Shown here: positions 16,395 through 24,100 of the stretch, one piece after another
Numbering within the stretch: the first letter of the stretch is position 1
Layout of the letters: each line of letters starts with the position of its first letter
NCBI GenBank assembly: GCA_050309705.1
Contig: JBNRMR010000034.1
Location: 1-31,811, forward strand
Length of the DNA stretch: 31,811 nucleotides
Source of the DNA: JBNRMR01 sp050309705
GTDB taxonomy: Bacteria > Bacillota > Clostridia > Christensenellales > UBA1750
Reading direction: 5' to 3'
Notes under the pieces: generated by a model
Seen by the model: only the letters and a program-made list of their open reading frames with translations
Told to the model about the DNA's origin: nothing
Databases searched by the model: none
Made by a program: the position numbers and the translations under genes

Positions 16395-16580
16395 CTATTC
16401 TTCATCTTTGAGTTCCATGTGGTCGAGTGCATACTGTAAAGCCATGTTAATCAGTTCGTTGCGTGAGCGGTTAGTCTTAGCGGATAAGTCGTTATATTCC
16501 TCCTGCAACGTTCTATCTATGCGGATTGTCATGGTGACAGTTTTATCTTCTTTGGGTGTGACTACAAATTTGCTATCCAT
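16395..16580 (-). CDS. Small ribbon-helix-helix (CopG/Arc-like) DNA-binding protein
   Basis: A 61-aa protein. ATG 16580 (- strand) is preceded by a full GGAGGTG at 16593-16599. The middle reads V-T-M-T-I-R-I-D, an amphipathic beta strand, then L-Q-E-E-Y-N-D-L-S and R-S-R-N-E-L-I-N-M-A-L. This is the strand-helix-helix layout of MetJ/Arc repressors, which bind DNA as dimers through the paired strands. Such proteins serve as autorepressors, antitoxins or plasmid/ICE regulators. No toxin partner overlaps it on the same strand. A perfect TATAAT on the - strand at 16615-16620 may be its -10 box. Its position in a mobile-element scar suggests it came with that element. Confidence 0.75.
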   Translation of the reverse strand: MDSKFVVTPKEDKTVTMTIRIDRTLQEEYNDLSAKTNRSRNELINMALQYALDHMELKDEE

Positions 16581-16711
16581 AATGTCTCAAAACACCTCCA
16601 TACTTTTTGAGTACATTATAAGTTGGGATATAATCTTTAATCTATGACACAAGATGAGTTGAACAATGATGTGAATATGTAATGTACTTTCGAGTTAAAG
16701 TGTGTTAGTAT

Positions 16712-16759
16712 GTGTCTAAGCATAAACTGCTGAAAAAATGCAGGGAGTTGGTTAGACAC
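16712..16759 (+). other. Nested hairpin abutting the start codon of the 187-aa gene
   Basis: GTGTCTAA (16712-16719) is perfectly complementary to TTAGACAC (16752-16759), which ends two bases before the ATG at 16761. Inside the loop, CTGC (16727-16730) can pair with GCAG (16740-16743). The GGGAG ribosome site (16743-16747) sits in the same loop. The arrangement could be a DNA operator or an RNA fold that governs translation. Confidence 0.45.
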
Positions 16760-16760
16760 C

Positions 16761-17324
16761 ATGATGAATGTTCAGACGATAGAGCAAATACTATCAGACA
16801 ATAAAAAAATGTTCACTGGTATGAAGAAATACAAAACTATAATGGACACCCTTTACTGGACGGACGTTTCCACAGACAGGGAGTTCCAACGAGCATTTAA
16901 CGGTTTCTTTGTGATGCGTTCCAAGAAGAGTGAGTATTACGATATGTTCTACTCGTTCCTTGAGCAGAAGAAGGACAAAGGCGTGTCTTTCGAAGAAACT
17001 TTGGAGTGTTTGAAAGAAGCCGGTGGACAACTCGAAATATCGTTTTCAAGCAAGCTGATACATATTATCAATCCCAAAAGACCGATATGGGACAATAACG
17101 TTGCAGTACAGCATTTCGGAATGAAGATGCCAAGCTATGGCATTGACAGTGCTGCCCGCCAAAAAGAAGCCATCAGGGTATACCATGAGTATTGCAGTAG
17201 GTTTTATGAGTATCTGGATTCAAGCGACGGACAGACTGCGCTTCGGCTGTTTAACGACAAATATCCTCATACTGGTTTTACTGATGCGAAAAAAATTGAC
17301 TTCCTCATGTGGGTAGACGTGTAA
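16761..17324 (+). CDS. Protein of unknown function (187 aa)
   Basis: I do not recognise this gene. ATG 16761 is followed directly by a second ATG, and GGGAG lies about 13 bases upstream, which is a weak placement. The product has no signal peptide or membrane segment. It is rich in aromatic and charged residues. The segment S-S-K-L-I-H-I-I-N-P-K-R-P-I-W-D-N-N-V resembles a phrase seen in helix-hairpin-helix DNA-glycosylase-like proteins, where a helix leads into a P-x-x-x-P-I-W-D turn. No glycosylase Lys/Asp catalytic pair can be confirmed, so this is only a hint. It lies between a recombinase stub and tRNA-Thr, in visibly AT-richer DNA, and has its own terminator. Transfer with a mobile element is likely; a role in defence or DNA metabolism is possible but unproven. 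Confidence 0.65.
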   Translation: MMNVQTIEQILSDNKKMFTGMKKYKTIMDTLYWTDVSTDREFQRAFNGFFVMRSKKSEYYDMFYSFLEQKKDKGVSFEETLECLKEAGGQLEISFSSKLIHIINPKRPIWDNNVAVQHFGMKMPSYGIDSAARQKEAIRVYHEYCSRFYEYLDSSDGQTALRLFNDKYPHTGFTDAKKIDFLMWVDV

Positions 17325-17374
17325 TAACAAAATTCTAACAAATTCGGGATTTCGAACATCTCAACAGGCAAAAC

Positions 17375-17418
17375 AAAGAAAGAGTACACCCTCAAATTAA
17401 GGGCATACTCTTTCTTTT
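17375..17418. terminator. Strong terminator hairpin
   Basis: AAAGAAAGAGTA (17375-17386) pairs perfectly with TACTCTTTCTTT (17406-17417), and an inner CCCT/AGGG extends the stem. T-rich tracts follow on both strands, so it can stop both the 187-aa gene (+) and the tRNA transcript (-). Confidence 0.85.
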
Positions 17419-17464
17419 AAGCTTCCGATTTTCATTGAAGAAAACTCCGAAAACCCTGATGAAA

Positions 17465-17540
<76 letters not shown>

Positions 17541-17546
17541 ATATAT

Positions 17547-17611
17547 GTGAGGCTCGAACGGAAGAGTACATCCTTACCAAGGACGCGCTCTACCTAGTGA
17601 GCTACGGCGGC
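17547..17611 (-). pseudogene. Decayed tRNA-Thr (GGT) copy
   Basis: Seven bases upstream of the intact tRNA is a second tRNA-like block. Its 5' part is normal: GCCGCCG, a D arm with GCTC...GAGC, and an anticodon arm with loop TTGGTAA. The 24 bases covering much of the D and anticodon arms (17571-17594) are identical to the intact gene (17500-17523). The T-stem no longer pairs around TTCGAGC. No 3' partner for GCCGCCG is present, and there is no CCA. It is therefore a truncated or scrambled tRNA with a different acceptor sequence from its neighbour, not a simple duplicate. Confidence 0.75.
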
Positions 17612-17670
17612 GTATTTGTTTTTTCAGAGGTGTCGCTTTGAACAAAGTGCGCTCAAGTGCAACGATATGC

Positions 17671-17699
17671 ATTATACAACACTTGCGATGTTTTTGCAA
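17671..17699 (-). promoter_or_regulatory. Promoter of the tRNA-Thr pair
   Basis: On the - strand, TTGCAA (17694-17699), a 17-base spacer and a perfect TATAAT (17671-17676). It lies about 60 bases before the decayed tRNA and would transcribe it together with the intact one. The rest of 17612-17876 shows no gene. Confidence 0.65.
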
Positions 17700-17876
17700 T
17701 ACCTTTTTGCGGCGCAATTCACAATAAGCTTGTTTCTCTTGTTAAGCCCTCCCTTGCATGTGGCGGATAAAATTGAAAAACCAAATTGGCTCATCATCTT
17801 TTACTAAATATATTTTTATGTTAAAATGAAATCATCCTTCTTTGATTAAAATCAAGAGGCACAGGGGGGGAAAGTA

Positions 17877-19637
17877 GTGACATATTCTTTCTTTGATAAA
17901 ACCTTCAGCAATCTTCAGATGCCGGTCATTGTTTGCGAAAGTAGCGCAGGGAACAAAATCGTTTATGCAAATCCCAGCGCAAGGCTGCTTCTTAACCCCC
18001 TTCTTACCATCCACAGCCCCTTGGGGAAATCCCGGTTCAATGGCCTTGGCGCGATGCTAAAATTCTGCCAAGACGATGCCTGCAGAAATTTTTTCGCCAT
18101 GCTTTCATCAACCGTCTCCATCAACAAGCATAAGGCGAAAATCCTTGCATTTGAAGGCGAACCGGTGGACGTTTCAATCTCAGCAAATCTGGTAGATGTG
18201 GAGGATAAAAGCTATTATGTCATATATATCTCTGAAGCCGGCGCTAATTGTTCCGCCATCTCCATAGATACAAGCAACATCCTTTCCACCGCCTTTAATA
18301 TCGCCTATCACTCCCACGATATCGACAGCGCAATAAACAAGATACTCGCCTTGGTGGGTCTATACGCACAGGTCAGCCGCGCGTATATAGTCGAGGAAAT
18401 TTCCCCCACGATGACCAGAAACACATACGAATGGTGCAATGTGGGCGTAAAGCCCGTGATGCACTCTCTTCAGAACATGGGCAAGGACGAGTATCATTAC
18501 GAGACCATTATGAGCGGCATGTATATCACTAACGATATTCGTGATCTGCCGGCCAGAGACAGGTCCATGTTGGAGAGTCAGGGCATACGGTCCATTGCCC
18601 TGCTGCCATTGTCCCATCTGGGAAGCGGCCTTGGATATGTTGGTTTTGACGTCTGCGAAGAGCGCCGCATGTGGAGTGGAGCCGATATAAGCATTCTGAA
18701 ACATGTGGCGGACATCTTGGTCTCCTTGTTGACCCGGCGAAACATGGGGCATCAGGCGAAGCACTGCCTGGAAATACTCACTGCCATGTCCGACAGCCTG
18801 AACAATGTTATGATATATGTGGCGGACATTCAAACCGATGAAATTATATTTGTCAGCAAGGGCCTTTGCGAGGGTCTGGAGCTCCTGCCGCAGGAGATCA
18901 CCGGCCGAAAATGCTGGGAGCTCTTTCAAAAGGACCAAAACGGAAGGTGCGGATTTTGTCCCCTCAGAACCATGCTGGATGAGAACGGCAATGTCGCCTC
19001 CACCTCCTATTCCTGGGATTTTCAAAACACTTTAAACGGGCGCTGGTATCTCATCAGGGATTCAATCATGAAGTGGATTGACGGAAGGGATGTGCACATC
19101 GAAACCGCGACCGAAATAAGCCATAGCAAGGAATATGAGGAAAAACTGACACGGCTTGCCGCCAAGGACCCGATGACAGGCGCCTTCAATCGGGAATGGG
19201 GCTATAAGATAATACGCGATGCTGTGCGGGTCGCCCAGTCAGACAGCGAAAGTCCTCTTTGCCTGGTGCTCATTGGCATCGACGGCCTGAAGGCTGTGAA
19301 CGATAGCCTCGGCCATGATGCTGGGGATGATATGGTCGTCCAAACGGTTGACTTAATTCGCTCCTCTGTCCGCCAGGACGATTTCATCTGCCGCTGGAGC
19401 GGGGATAAGTTCATATTGGCGTTGCGATGCGGTGAAAAGATCGCTCACAAAATATTGAACCACATAGGCGATAATATGAAAGCCATCAATGCCGCCGGGA
19501 AAAGCCCTTTTGCTCTTTCATTCAGCTATGGAATCGCAGCGGTCAAGCCTGCAAAGGACGAATCCGTCGACTCCCTTATATCCTCCGCTGACAAGCTCAT
19601 GTATATAAACAAAATGCAAAAACGAGGCGAGGCATAG
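17877..19637 (+). CDS. PAS/GAF sensor protein with degenerate GGDEF domain
   Basis: A 586-aa soluble signalling protein. Start GTG 17877 has a purine-rich AGGGGGGG about 6 bases upstream. In order: a PAS-like region (about residues 8-110), a GAF-like domain (about 135-285, with L-S-H-L-G-S-G-L-G-Y-V-G-F), and a PAS domain (about 290-410) carrying Cys346, Cys358 and Cys361 as C...N-G-R-C-G-F-C-P. A GGDEF domain follows from about 425. It has D-P-M-T-G-A-F-N-R and metal residue Asp469 in I-D-G-L-K-A-V-N-D, but its signature is S508-G-D-K511-F instead of G-G-D/E-E-F. The Glu to Lys change should weaken metal binding and diguanylate cyclase activity, so it may be inactive or a nucleotide sensor. 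No membrane helices are evident. It converges with the TetR gene, with only 20 bases between. Confidence 0.85.
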   Translation: MTYSFFDKTFSNLQMPVIVCESSAGNKIVYANPSARLLLNPLLTIHSPLGKSRFNGLGAMLKFCQDDACRNFFAMLSSTVSINKHKAKILAFEGEPVDVSISANLVDVEDKSYYVIYISEAGANCSAISIDTSNILSTAFNIAYHSHDIDSAINKILALVGLYAQVSRAYIVEEISPTMTRNTYEWCNVGVKPVMHSLQNMGKDEYHYETIMSGMYITNDIRDLPARDRSMLESQGIRSIALLPLSHLGSGLGYVGFDVCEERRMWSGADISILKHVADILVSLLTRRNMGHQAKHCLEILTAMSDSLNNVMIYVADIQTDEIIFVSKGLCEGLELLPQEITGRKCWELFQKDQNGRCGFCPLRTMLDENGNVASTSYSWDFQNTLNGRWYLIRDSIMKWIDGRDVHIETATEISHSKEYEEKLTRLAAKDPMTGAFNREWGYKIIRDAVRVAQSDSESPLCLVLIGIDGLKAVNDSLGHDAGDDMVVQTVDLIRSSVRQDDFICRWSGDKFILALRCGEKIAHKILNHIGDNMKAINAAGKSPFALSFSYGIAAVKPAKDESVDSLISSADKLMYINKMQKRGEA

Positions 19638-19657
19638 CAGGCAAGCGCCCCCGGCGG

Positions 19658-20212
19658 CTACGCCACCGTCATCGCCACTTTGTATATGATCTCGGCGATT
19701 TCTTCCGCGGGTTCTTTAAGGCCATTTTTCAGCCAGTGCTGTATGAGGCCAACGCTTCCGGTGACCAGGAAAATGAACATGCATTCCTTTGCGACGTCGT
19801 CATCGTCATTCAGCCCTGTGATGCCGCATTGCTGATAAATGCTTGTGAATAGCTGCTTTTGAAAGCCAATGTCCCCCCTTTCGCTCATCAAGACCTGCAG
19901 ATGCCCGCTGTTTTCAATTATATATTGAAGAATGTTCTGTATGAGCGCTTTCACCTCGCCCTTGTCCGTCTTGGTGAAAAAAGCCGACACAGCTCCCTTA
20001 GCCCAGTCCAGCGTCTCCCCCTCTATCGTCCTAAGAAGATCATGCTGGTCTGCGTAGTGGGAGTAAAATGTCGTGCGGTTTATGTCAGCAGTCTCGCAAA
20101 GCTCCTTTATCGTAATTTTCGATATGGGCTTCTCCTTCATCAGCTCTATCAGGCTATCCTGAAGGGCTTTTTTTGTGTAGCGCGTTCGTCTGCTAATCTT
20201 TTTTTCCCTCAT
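19658..20212 (-). CDS. TetR/AcrR-family transcriptional regulator
   Basis: A 184-aa repressor-type protein. ATG 20212 is chosen over a TTG three bases earlier; AGGAGG (CCTCCT at 20221-20226 on +) lies 8 bases upstream. The N-terminal helix-turn-helix is textbook: T-K-K-A-L-Q-D-S-L-I-E-L-M, then I-T-I-K-E-L-C-E-T-A-D-I-N-R-T-T-F-Y-S-H-Y. The rest is the helical ligand-binding and dimer domain of the Firmicute type with C-terminal TetR_C. The gene is divergent from an ABC ATPase/FtsX-permease pair, the standard arrangement for a repressor of that export system. A perfect 24-bp inverted repeat in its leader is the likely operator. Its stop is 20 bases from the stop of the convergent signalling gene. 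Confidence 0.92.
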   Translation of the reverse strand: MREKKISRRTRYTKKALQDSLIELMKEKPISKITIKELCETADINRTTFYSHYADQHDLLRTIEGETLDWAKGAVSAFFTKTDKGEVKALIQNILQYIIENSGHLQVLMSERGDIGFQKQLFTSIYQQCGITGLNDDDDVAKECMFIFLVTGSVGLIQHWLKNGLKEPAEEIAEIIYKVAMTVA

Positions 20213-20237
20213 CAAAATCTCCTCCTTTTTTGTTCGG

Positions 20238-20261
20238 CTTTTGTCTTAAAAGAGACAAAAG
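20238..20261. promoter_or_regulatory. Perfect 9-6-9 inverted repeat, probable TetR operator
   Basis: CTTTTGTCT (20238-20246), six central bases TAAAAG, AGACAAAAG (20253-20261). Both arms match perfectly. It starts 26 bases upstream of the TetR start codon, between the ribosome site and the promoter, so a bound dimer would block elongation on the regulator gene. It ends 46 bases before the -35 box of the divergent ABC promoter. Confidence 0.7.
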
Positions 20262-20306
20262 AACGCTTTGATGTCGCCAAACCACCGTCTCACAAACATC
20301 TGATGG

Positions 20307-20336
20307 TTGTAAAACCAACACTGTGTCTACTATAAT
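20307..20336 (+). promoter_or_regulatory. Promoter of the ABC ATPase/permease operon
   Basis: TTGTAA (20307-20312), an 18-base spacer and a perfect TATAAT (20331-20336) pointing at the ATPase gene, giving a leader of about 100 bases. Its -10 box overlaps the - strand -10 box at 20332-20337. Confidence 0.55.
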
Positions 20337-20360
20337 AATAATCTGGCGGGAAAAAGTCAA
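20332..20360 (-). promoter_or_regulatory. Promoter of the TetR regulator gene
   Basis: On the - strand, TTGACT (20355-20360), a 17-base spacer and TATTAT (20332-20337). Spacing is ideal and both boxes have five of six consensus bases. Transcription would start near 20325 and pass through the palindrome at 20238-20261 before reaching the ATG at 20212. Confidence 0.6.
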
Positions 20361-20442
20361 CCGGCTTTGAGTGCTGACACTTGCTCATCTCTCCCTGGTC
20401 TGCCTAAGTTTAAAATGAAGAAGTTATAATCGGAGGAAAAAC

Positions 20443-21144
20443 TTGTCTTATATAGTCTTTAACAATGTCACAAAAAAATATCTTGCCGGAGGCGAGTCCA
20501 TAAATGCCCTTGGCGGGGCAAGCTTTACCGTTGAAAAGGGCGAGCTCGCCGTCATTTTGGGCGCTTCGGGGGCAGGAAAAACCACCGCCCTTAACATACT
20601 TGGCGGCATGGACACATTGACCGACGGAGATGTTATCGTGGACGGCCAAAACATTTCCAGCTACAGCAAAAGACAACTGGTGAACTACCGCAGGAGCGAT
20701 ATCGGCTTTGTTTTCCAGTTCTACAATCTTGTGCCGAATCTTACAGCCCTTGAAAACGTGGAGCTGGCCGCCCAAATCCGCAGCGATTCAATGGACGCTC
20801 TGGATGCTCTGGAAAAAGTCGGCCTTTCCCACCGAAAAAACAACTTTCCCGCCCAGCTTTCCGGCGGTGAACAGCAGCGGGTCTCAATCGCCCGGGCTTT
20901 GGCGAAGAAGCCCAAGCTGCTGCTTTGCGATGAGCCCACCGGCGCGCTGGATTATAACACCGGCAAGCAGATTTTGCAGCTTTTGCAGTACACCTGCCGC
21001 AAGGACAACATCACCGTGCTTATAATAACCCACAACTCCGCCCTTGCGCCCATGGCGGATAAAGTGATCCACTTCAAAAACGGCGCTGTCACAAAGACAG
21101 TCGAAAACGCAAGCCCCACGCCGATTGAGCAGATTGAGTGGTGA
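20443..21144 (+). CDS. ABC transporter ATP-binding protein (LolD/MacB type)
   Basis: A 233-aa ATPase starting at TTG 20443 with CGGAGG 6 bases upstream. Walker A is G40-A-S-G-A-G-K46-T. The signature is L139-S-G-G-E-Q-Q-R146. Walker B is L-L-L-C-D163-E164-P-T-G-A-L-D, followed by the switch His in I-I-T-H-N. The Q-loop region reads F-V-F-Q-F-Y-N-L-V-P-N-L, typical of the MacB/LolD/FtsE group. These ATPases do not import nutrients. They drive mechanical work in FtsX-type permeases: export, peptide-antibiotic resistance, or envelope signalling. The partner permease starts six bases after the stop. The TetR gene on the other strand probably controls both. Confidence 0.95.
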   Translation: MSYIVFNNVTKKYLAGGESINALGGASFTVEKGELAVILGASGAGKTTALNILGGMDTLTDGDVIVDGQNISSYSKRQLVNYRRSDIGFVFQFYNLVPNLTALENVELAAQIRSDSMDALDALEKVGLSHRKNNFPAQLSGGEQQRVSIARALAKKPKLLLCDEPTGALDYNTGKQILQLLQYTCRKDNITVLIITHNSALAPMADKVIHFKNGAVTKTVENASPTPIEQIEW

Positions 21145-21150
21145 TCAGCG

Positions 21151-24100
21151 TTGACTAAGATGAAAAGGGCTTATAACAAGGAAGTGCGGCGCTTCATCCG
21201 CAAGGGCTGGAGGCGCTTTTTGTCCATTGCCGCCATAACTGCCCTGGGCGTGGCTATGCTGACGGGGCTATATGCATCATCCATGGACATGTACTACTCC
21301 GCTGATATTTTTTACGATCGGCAGAAGCTGTTTGACATACGCATATTCTCCACATTGGGCCTGACCGAGGACGATTTAACCGCGCTTTCGCAGATGGACG
21401 AAGTGGAAACTGCAGAGCTGTCCTACAGTGAAACCGTCTACACATATGTTAACGACCTGCGCAAAAAGGCGGAGATTGAACTGCTCAGTCCCCTGGGCAT
21501 GAACGCGCCCCATGTGCTTGAGGGAAGGCTGCCCGAGGGGAGGGGCGAAATCGCCGTGACGCAGAAATATTTGAACGAAAGCGGCAAAGCGGTGGGCGAT
21601 AGTATCACCATAGAGGAGATATTCGACAGCAAGGATGAGGACGAAGAAGCAGATGAAAACGCTGATGGCGATCTTGACCTGAGCGTCACCATTGAGGAAG
21701 ACGAGGAAAAGCCCACCTTTTCCAGCTCATCCTTCGCCATAGTGGGCGTTGTGCTTCACCCATTTGACATCCAAAACGGTAGCGGAAGCCTTAAAAACCT
21801 GCGCTCGTCAAGGGAAGTTTATCATTTCTTTGTCTCCCAAGAGGAGGCGAGCCCCGAGATATTCACAGCGCTGCACATCACTCTGTCCGGCGCCGCGGAG
21901 CTGAACTCCTATTCTGATGAATATGAGGATCTCGTGCAGGCGACCGTGAATGAAATCGAGAGCCGCATCAAGACACAGAGGGAACTGGAGCGCTACGCCT
22001 TCGTTTTTGCCGAAGCGCGAAGCAAAATCGAGGATGCTGAAAGCTCTGTGAACGAAAAACTCACCGAAGCCGAGGAGGAGCTTAATAAGGCCTGGGAGGA
22101 AATTGAAGAGGCCAAAGTGGAGCTGGCTGATGGCAAAGAAACCCTCAAAAAAGAGGAATGGAATGCTCAAAATGAGATTTATAAGGCAAAAAAGGAGCTG
22201 AGAAACGCCAGGAAAGAATTGGAGGAGGCCGAGGAGAAGCTGGCCGATGGCGAGGCTCAACTGGATGAAGCTAGACAGGAGCTGGAGAAAAGCGCGCAAG
22301 AGCTGATGGATGGCTGGGAGGAGCTGTGGCAGGGCGAAGATGAGGCATCGTACCAGTTTTCGCAGGCGCAGCAGCAGATAGACAACGCCCAAAGCGAGCT
22401 TGACCAGGCCCGCGCACAGATCGACCAGGGGACGGAGCAGCTTAAAGGCGCTTTAGGCGAGGCCTGGCCCCAGGATGAATGGGACTCCCTTGTGGATGAG
22501 ACGGCGGCTTTGGCGGCGGCCGGAGCAGATGATCAGGCCATAGCGGAGGGCACAGCGGCCCAGACAGCGGCCCTGGCCGGAGCGCTGCCCGCCCAGCAGG
22601 AAGAGATCATTCAGGCGGCGATAGGCACCGGAAAAGTGAAGGGAGGCCAGCAGGTTCTTGACGCGCAAAAAGGCGTGCTGGCCCAGGAAATGGATGGCGC
22701 ATACCGCCAGCTTTCCGAGGCGAACAGCGAACTGACCGCCGGCGATCAGCAGATTGCAAAGGGCAGAAGCGCCATTGATGAAAAGATGGCAGAGCTGGAA
22801 GAAGCCCGGGAGGAACTCAAAAAAGGCTGGGAGGAATTGGCCAAGGGTGAGCTGGAGCTAAAAAAGGAAGAGGCAAAGGCAAAAGAGGAGATCGCCGAGG
22901 CATGGGCAGAGCTGGAGGACGCAGAAAGGGAGCTTAAGGAAGCCGAGGAGGAGCTGATCTCAAGCGAAGAAGAATACTTTGATAAGAAGGAAAAGGCCGA
23001 GGAAAAGCTGGCAGAGGCCTATGGGAAGCTTTCTGATATAGACATGACCAAATGGTACGTCCAGGACCGCAGCTCTTTAGAAAGCTATCTCAGCCTTGAC
23101 AGCGACCTTTCCTCCATAGATGCGGTCGGCAAGGTCTTCCCGGTAATATTCTTGCTGGTGGCAGTTTTAATGAGCCTTACCGCCATGACCCGAATGGTGG
23201 AGGAGGAGAGAGGTCTTATCGGCACGCTAAAGGCGCTGGGCATAAGTCACGCCGCCATATACGGCAAATATCTGCTGTTTTCGTTCACCGCCTGCCTGGC
23301 CGGAGGGGCTTTGGGCAATGTTTTGGGGTTTGTCATGTTCCCCAAGCTCATATCCGCCATATTGGAAGAAATGTACGTGATTCCTGCGTTTTACCTGCGC
23401 TTTGATCTTTTCTATGGCGCTGGAGGCGTGCTTCTGTTTGTCGCCTGTGTTGTGGGCTCCACGGCATTTGCCTGTCGAAGCGAGCTTTCAAAGATGCCCG
23501 CCACCCTCATGCGGCCCAAGGCCCCCAGGGCTGGGGCGCGGGTGCTTCTAGAATATGTGCCCTTCATCTGGAACGGGCTGAGATTTTTAAGCAAAGTGAC
23601 TTTGCGCAATCTTTTCCGCTATAAAAAGCGTCTTTTCATGACCATTGCCGGCATCGCGGGCTGCACCGCCCTGGTGCTTTGCGGCTTTGCTATAAAGGAC
23701 TCTGTGGCAGACCTTGCTCCTAAACAATACGATGGCATATATCTATATGATATCATGGCCGTGTTCGACGAGAATGAGCCAGATGAGTTTTTAAAATTGA
23801 CTCAAAGCGGCGAGATTGAAAGCGGCATATACCTGAGGATTGAAAACGCAAAGCTGATAAACAGCCCCGGAAGCGCAGAAACTGTGCAGTTGATGGTCTT
23901 ACCGCCCTTTCCGGACAACGACGTCTTTAGTCGCTATATAAACATAATCGACGAGAGCGGACAACCGGTGTATCCGGACGACGGCGTCGTCATCACCCAA
24001 AACGCAGCGCAAATTCTGTCCCTTAAGGCGGGGGATTCTGTTTCCCTTCAGAACATGGATCTTGCCTCCTATCAGGTGAATATCAAAGCAGTGGCGCAAA

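Noticed and set aside
16395..17324. RHH gene and 187-aa gene as a toxin-antitoxin pair
   Set aside because: They are on opposite strands and about 180 bases apart, and the larger protein has no toxin-family motif I can see.
17616..17807. A 63-codon + strand frame before the GGDEF gene
   Set aside because: It has no ribosome site or motif, and the - strand here holds the tRNA promoter.
20425..20430. TATAAT directly before the ABC ATPase as its promoter
   Set aside because: It touches the ribosome site, has no -35 box, and the transcript would start after the ribosome site.
22030..23040. Repetitive GAGGAGCTG-like DNA, possibly a tandem repeat or insertion
   Set aside because: The repetition follows from coiled-coil codon usage (Glu/Leu/Ala/Lys) with no exact repeat unit.
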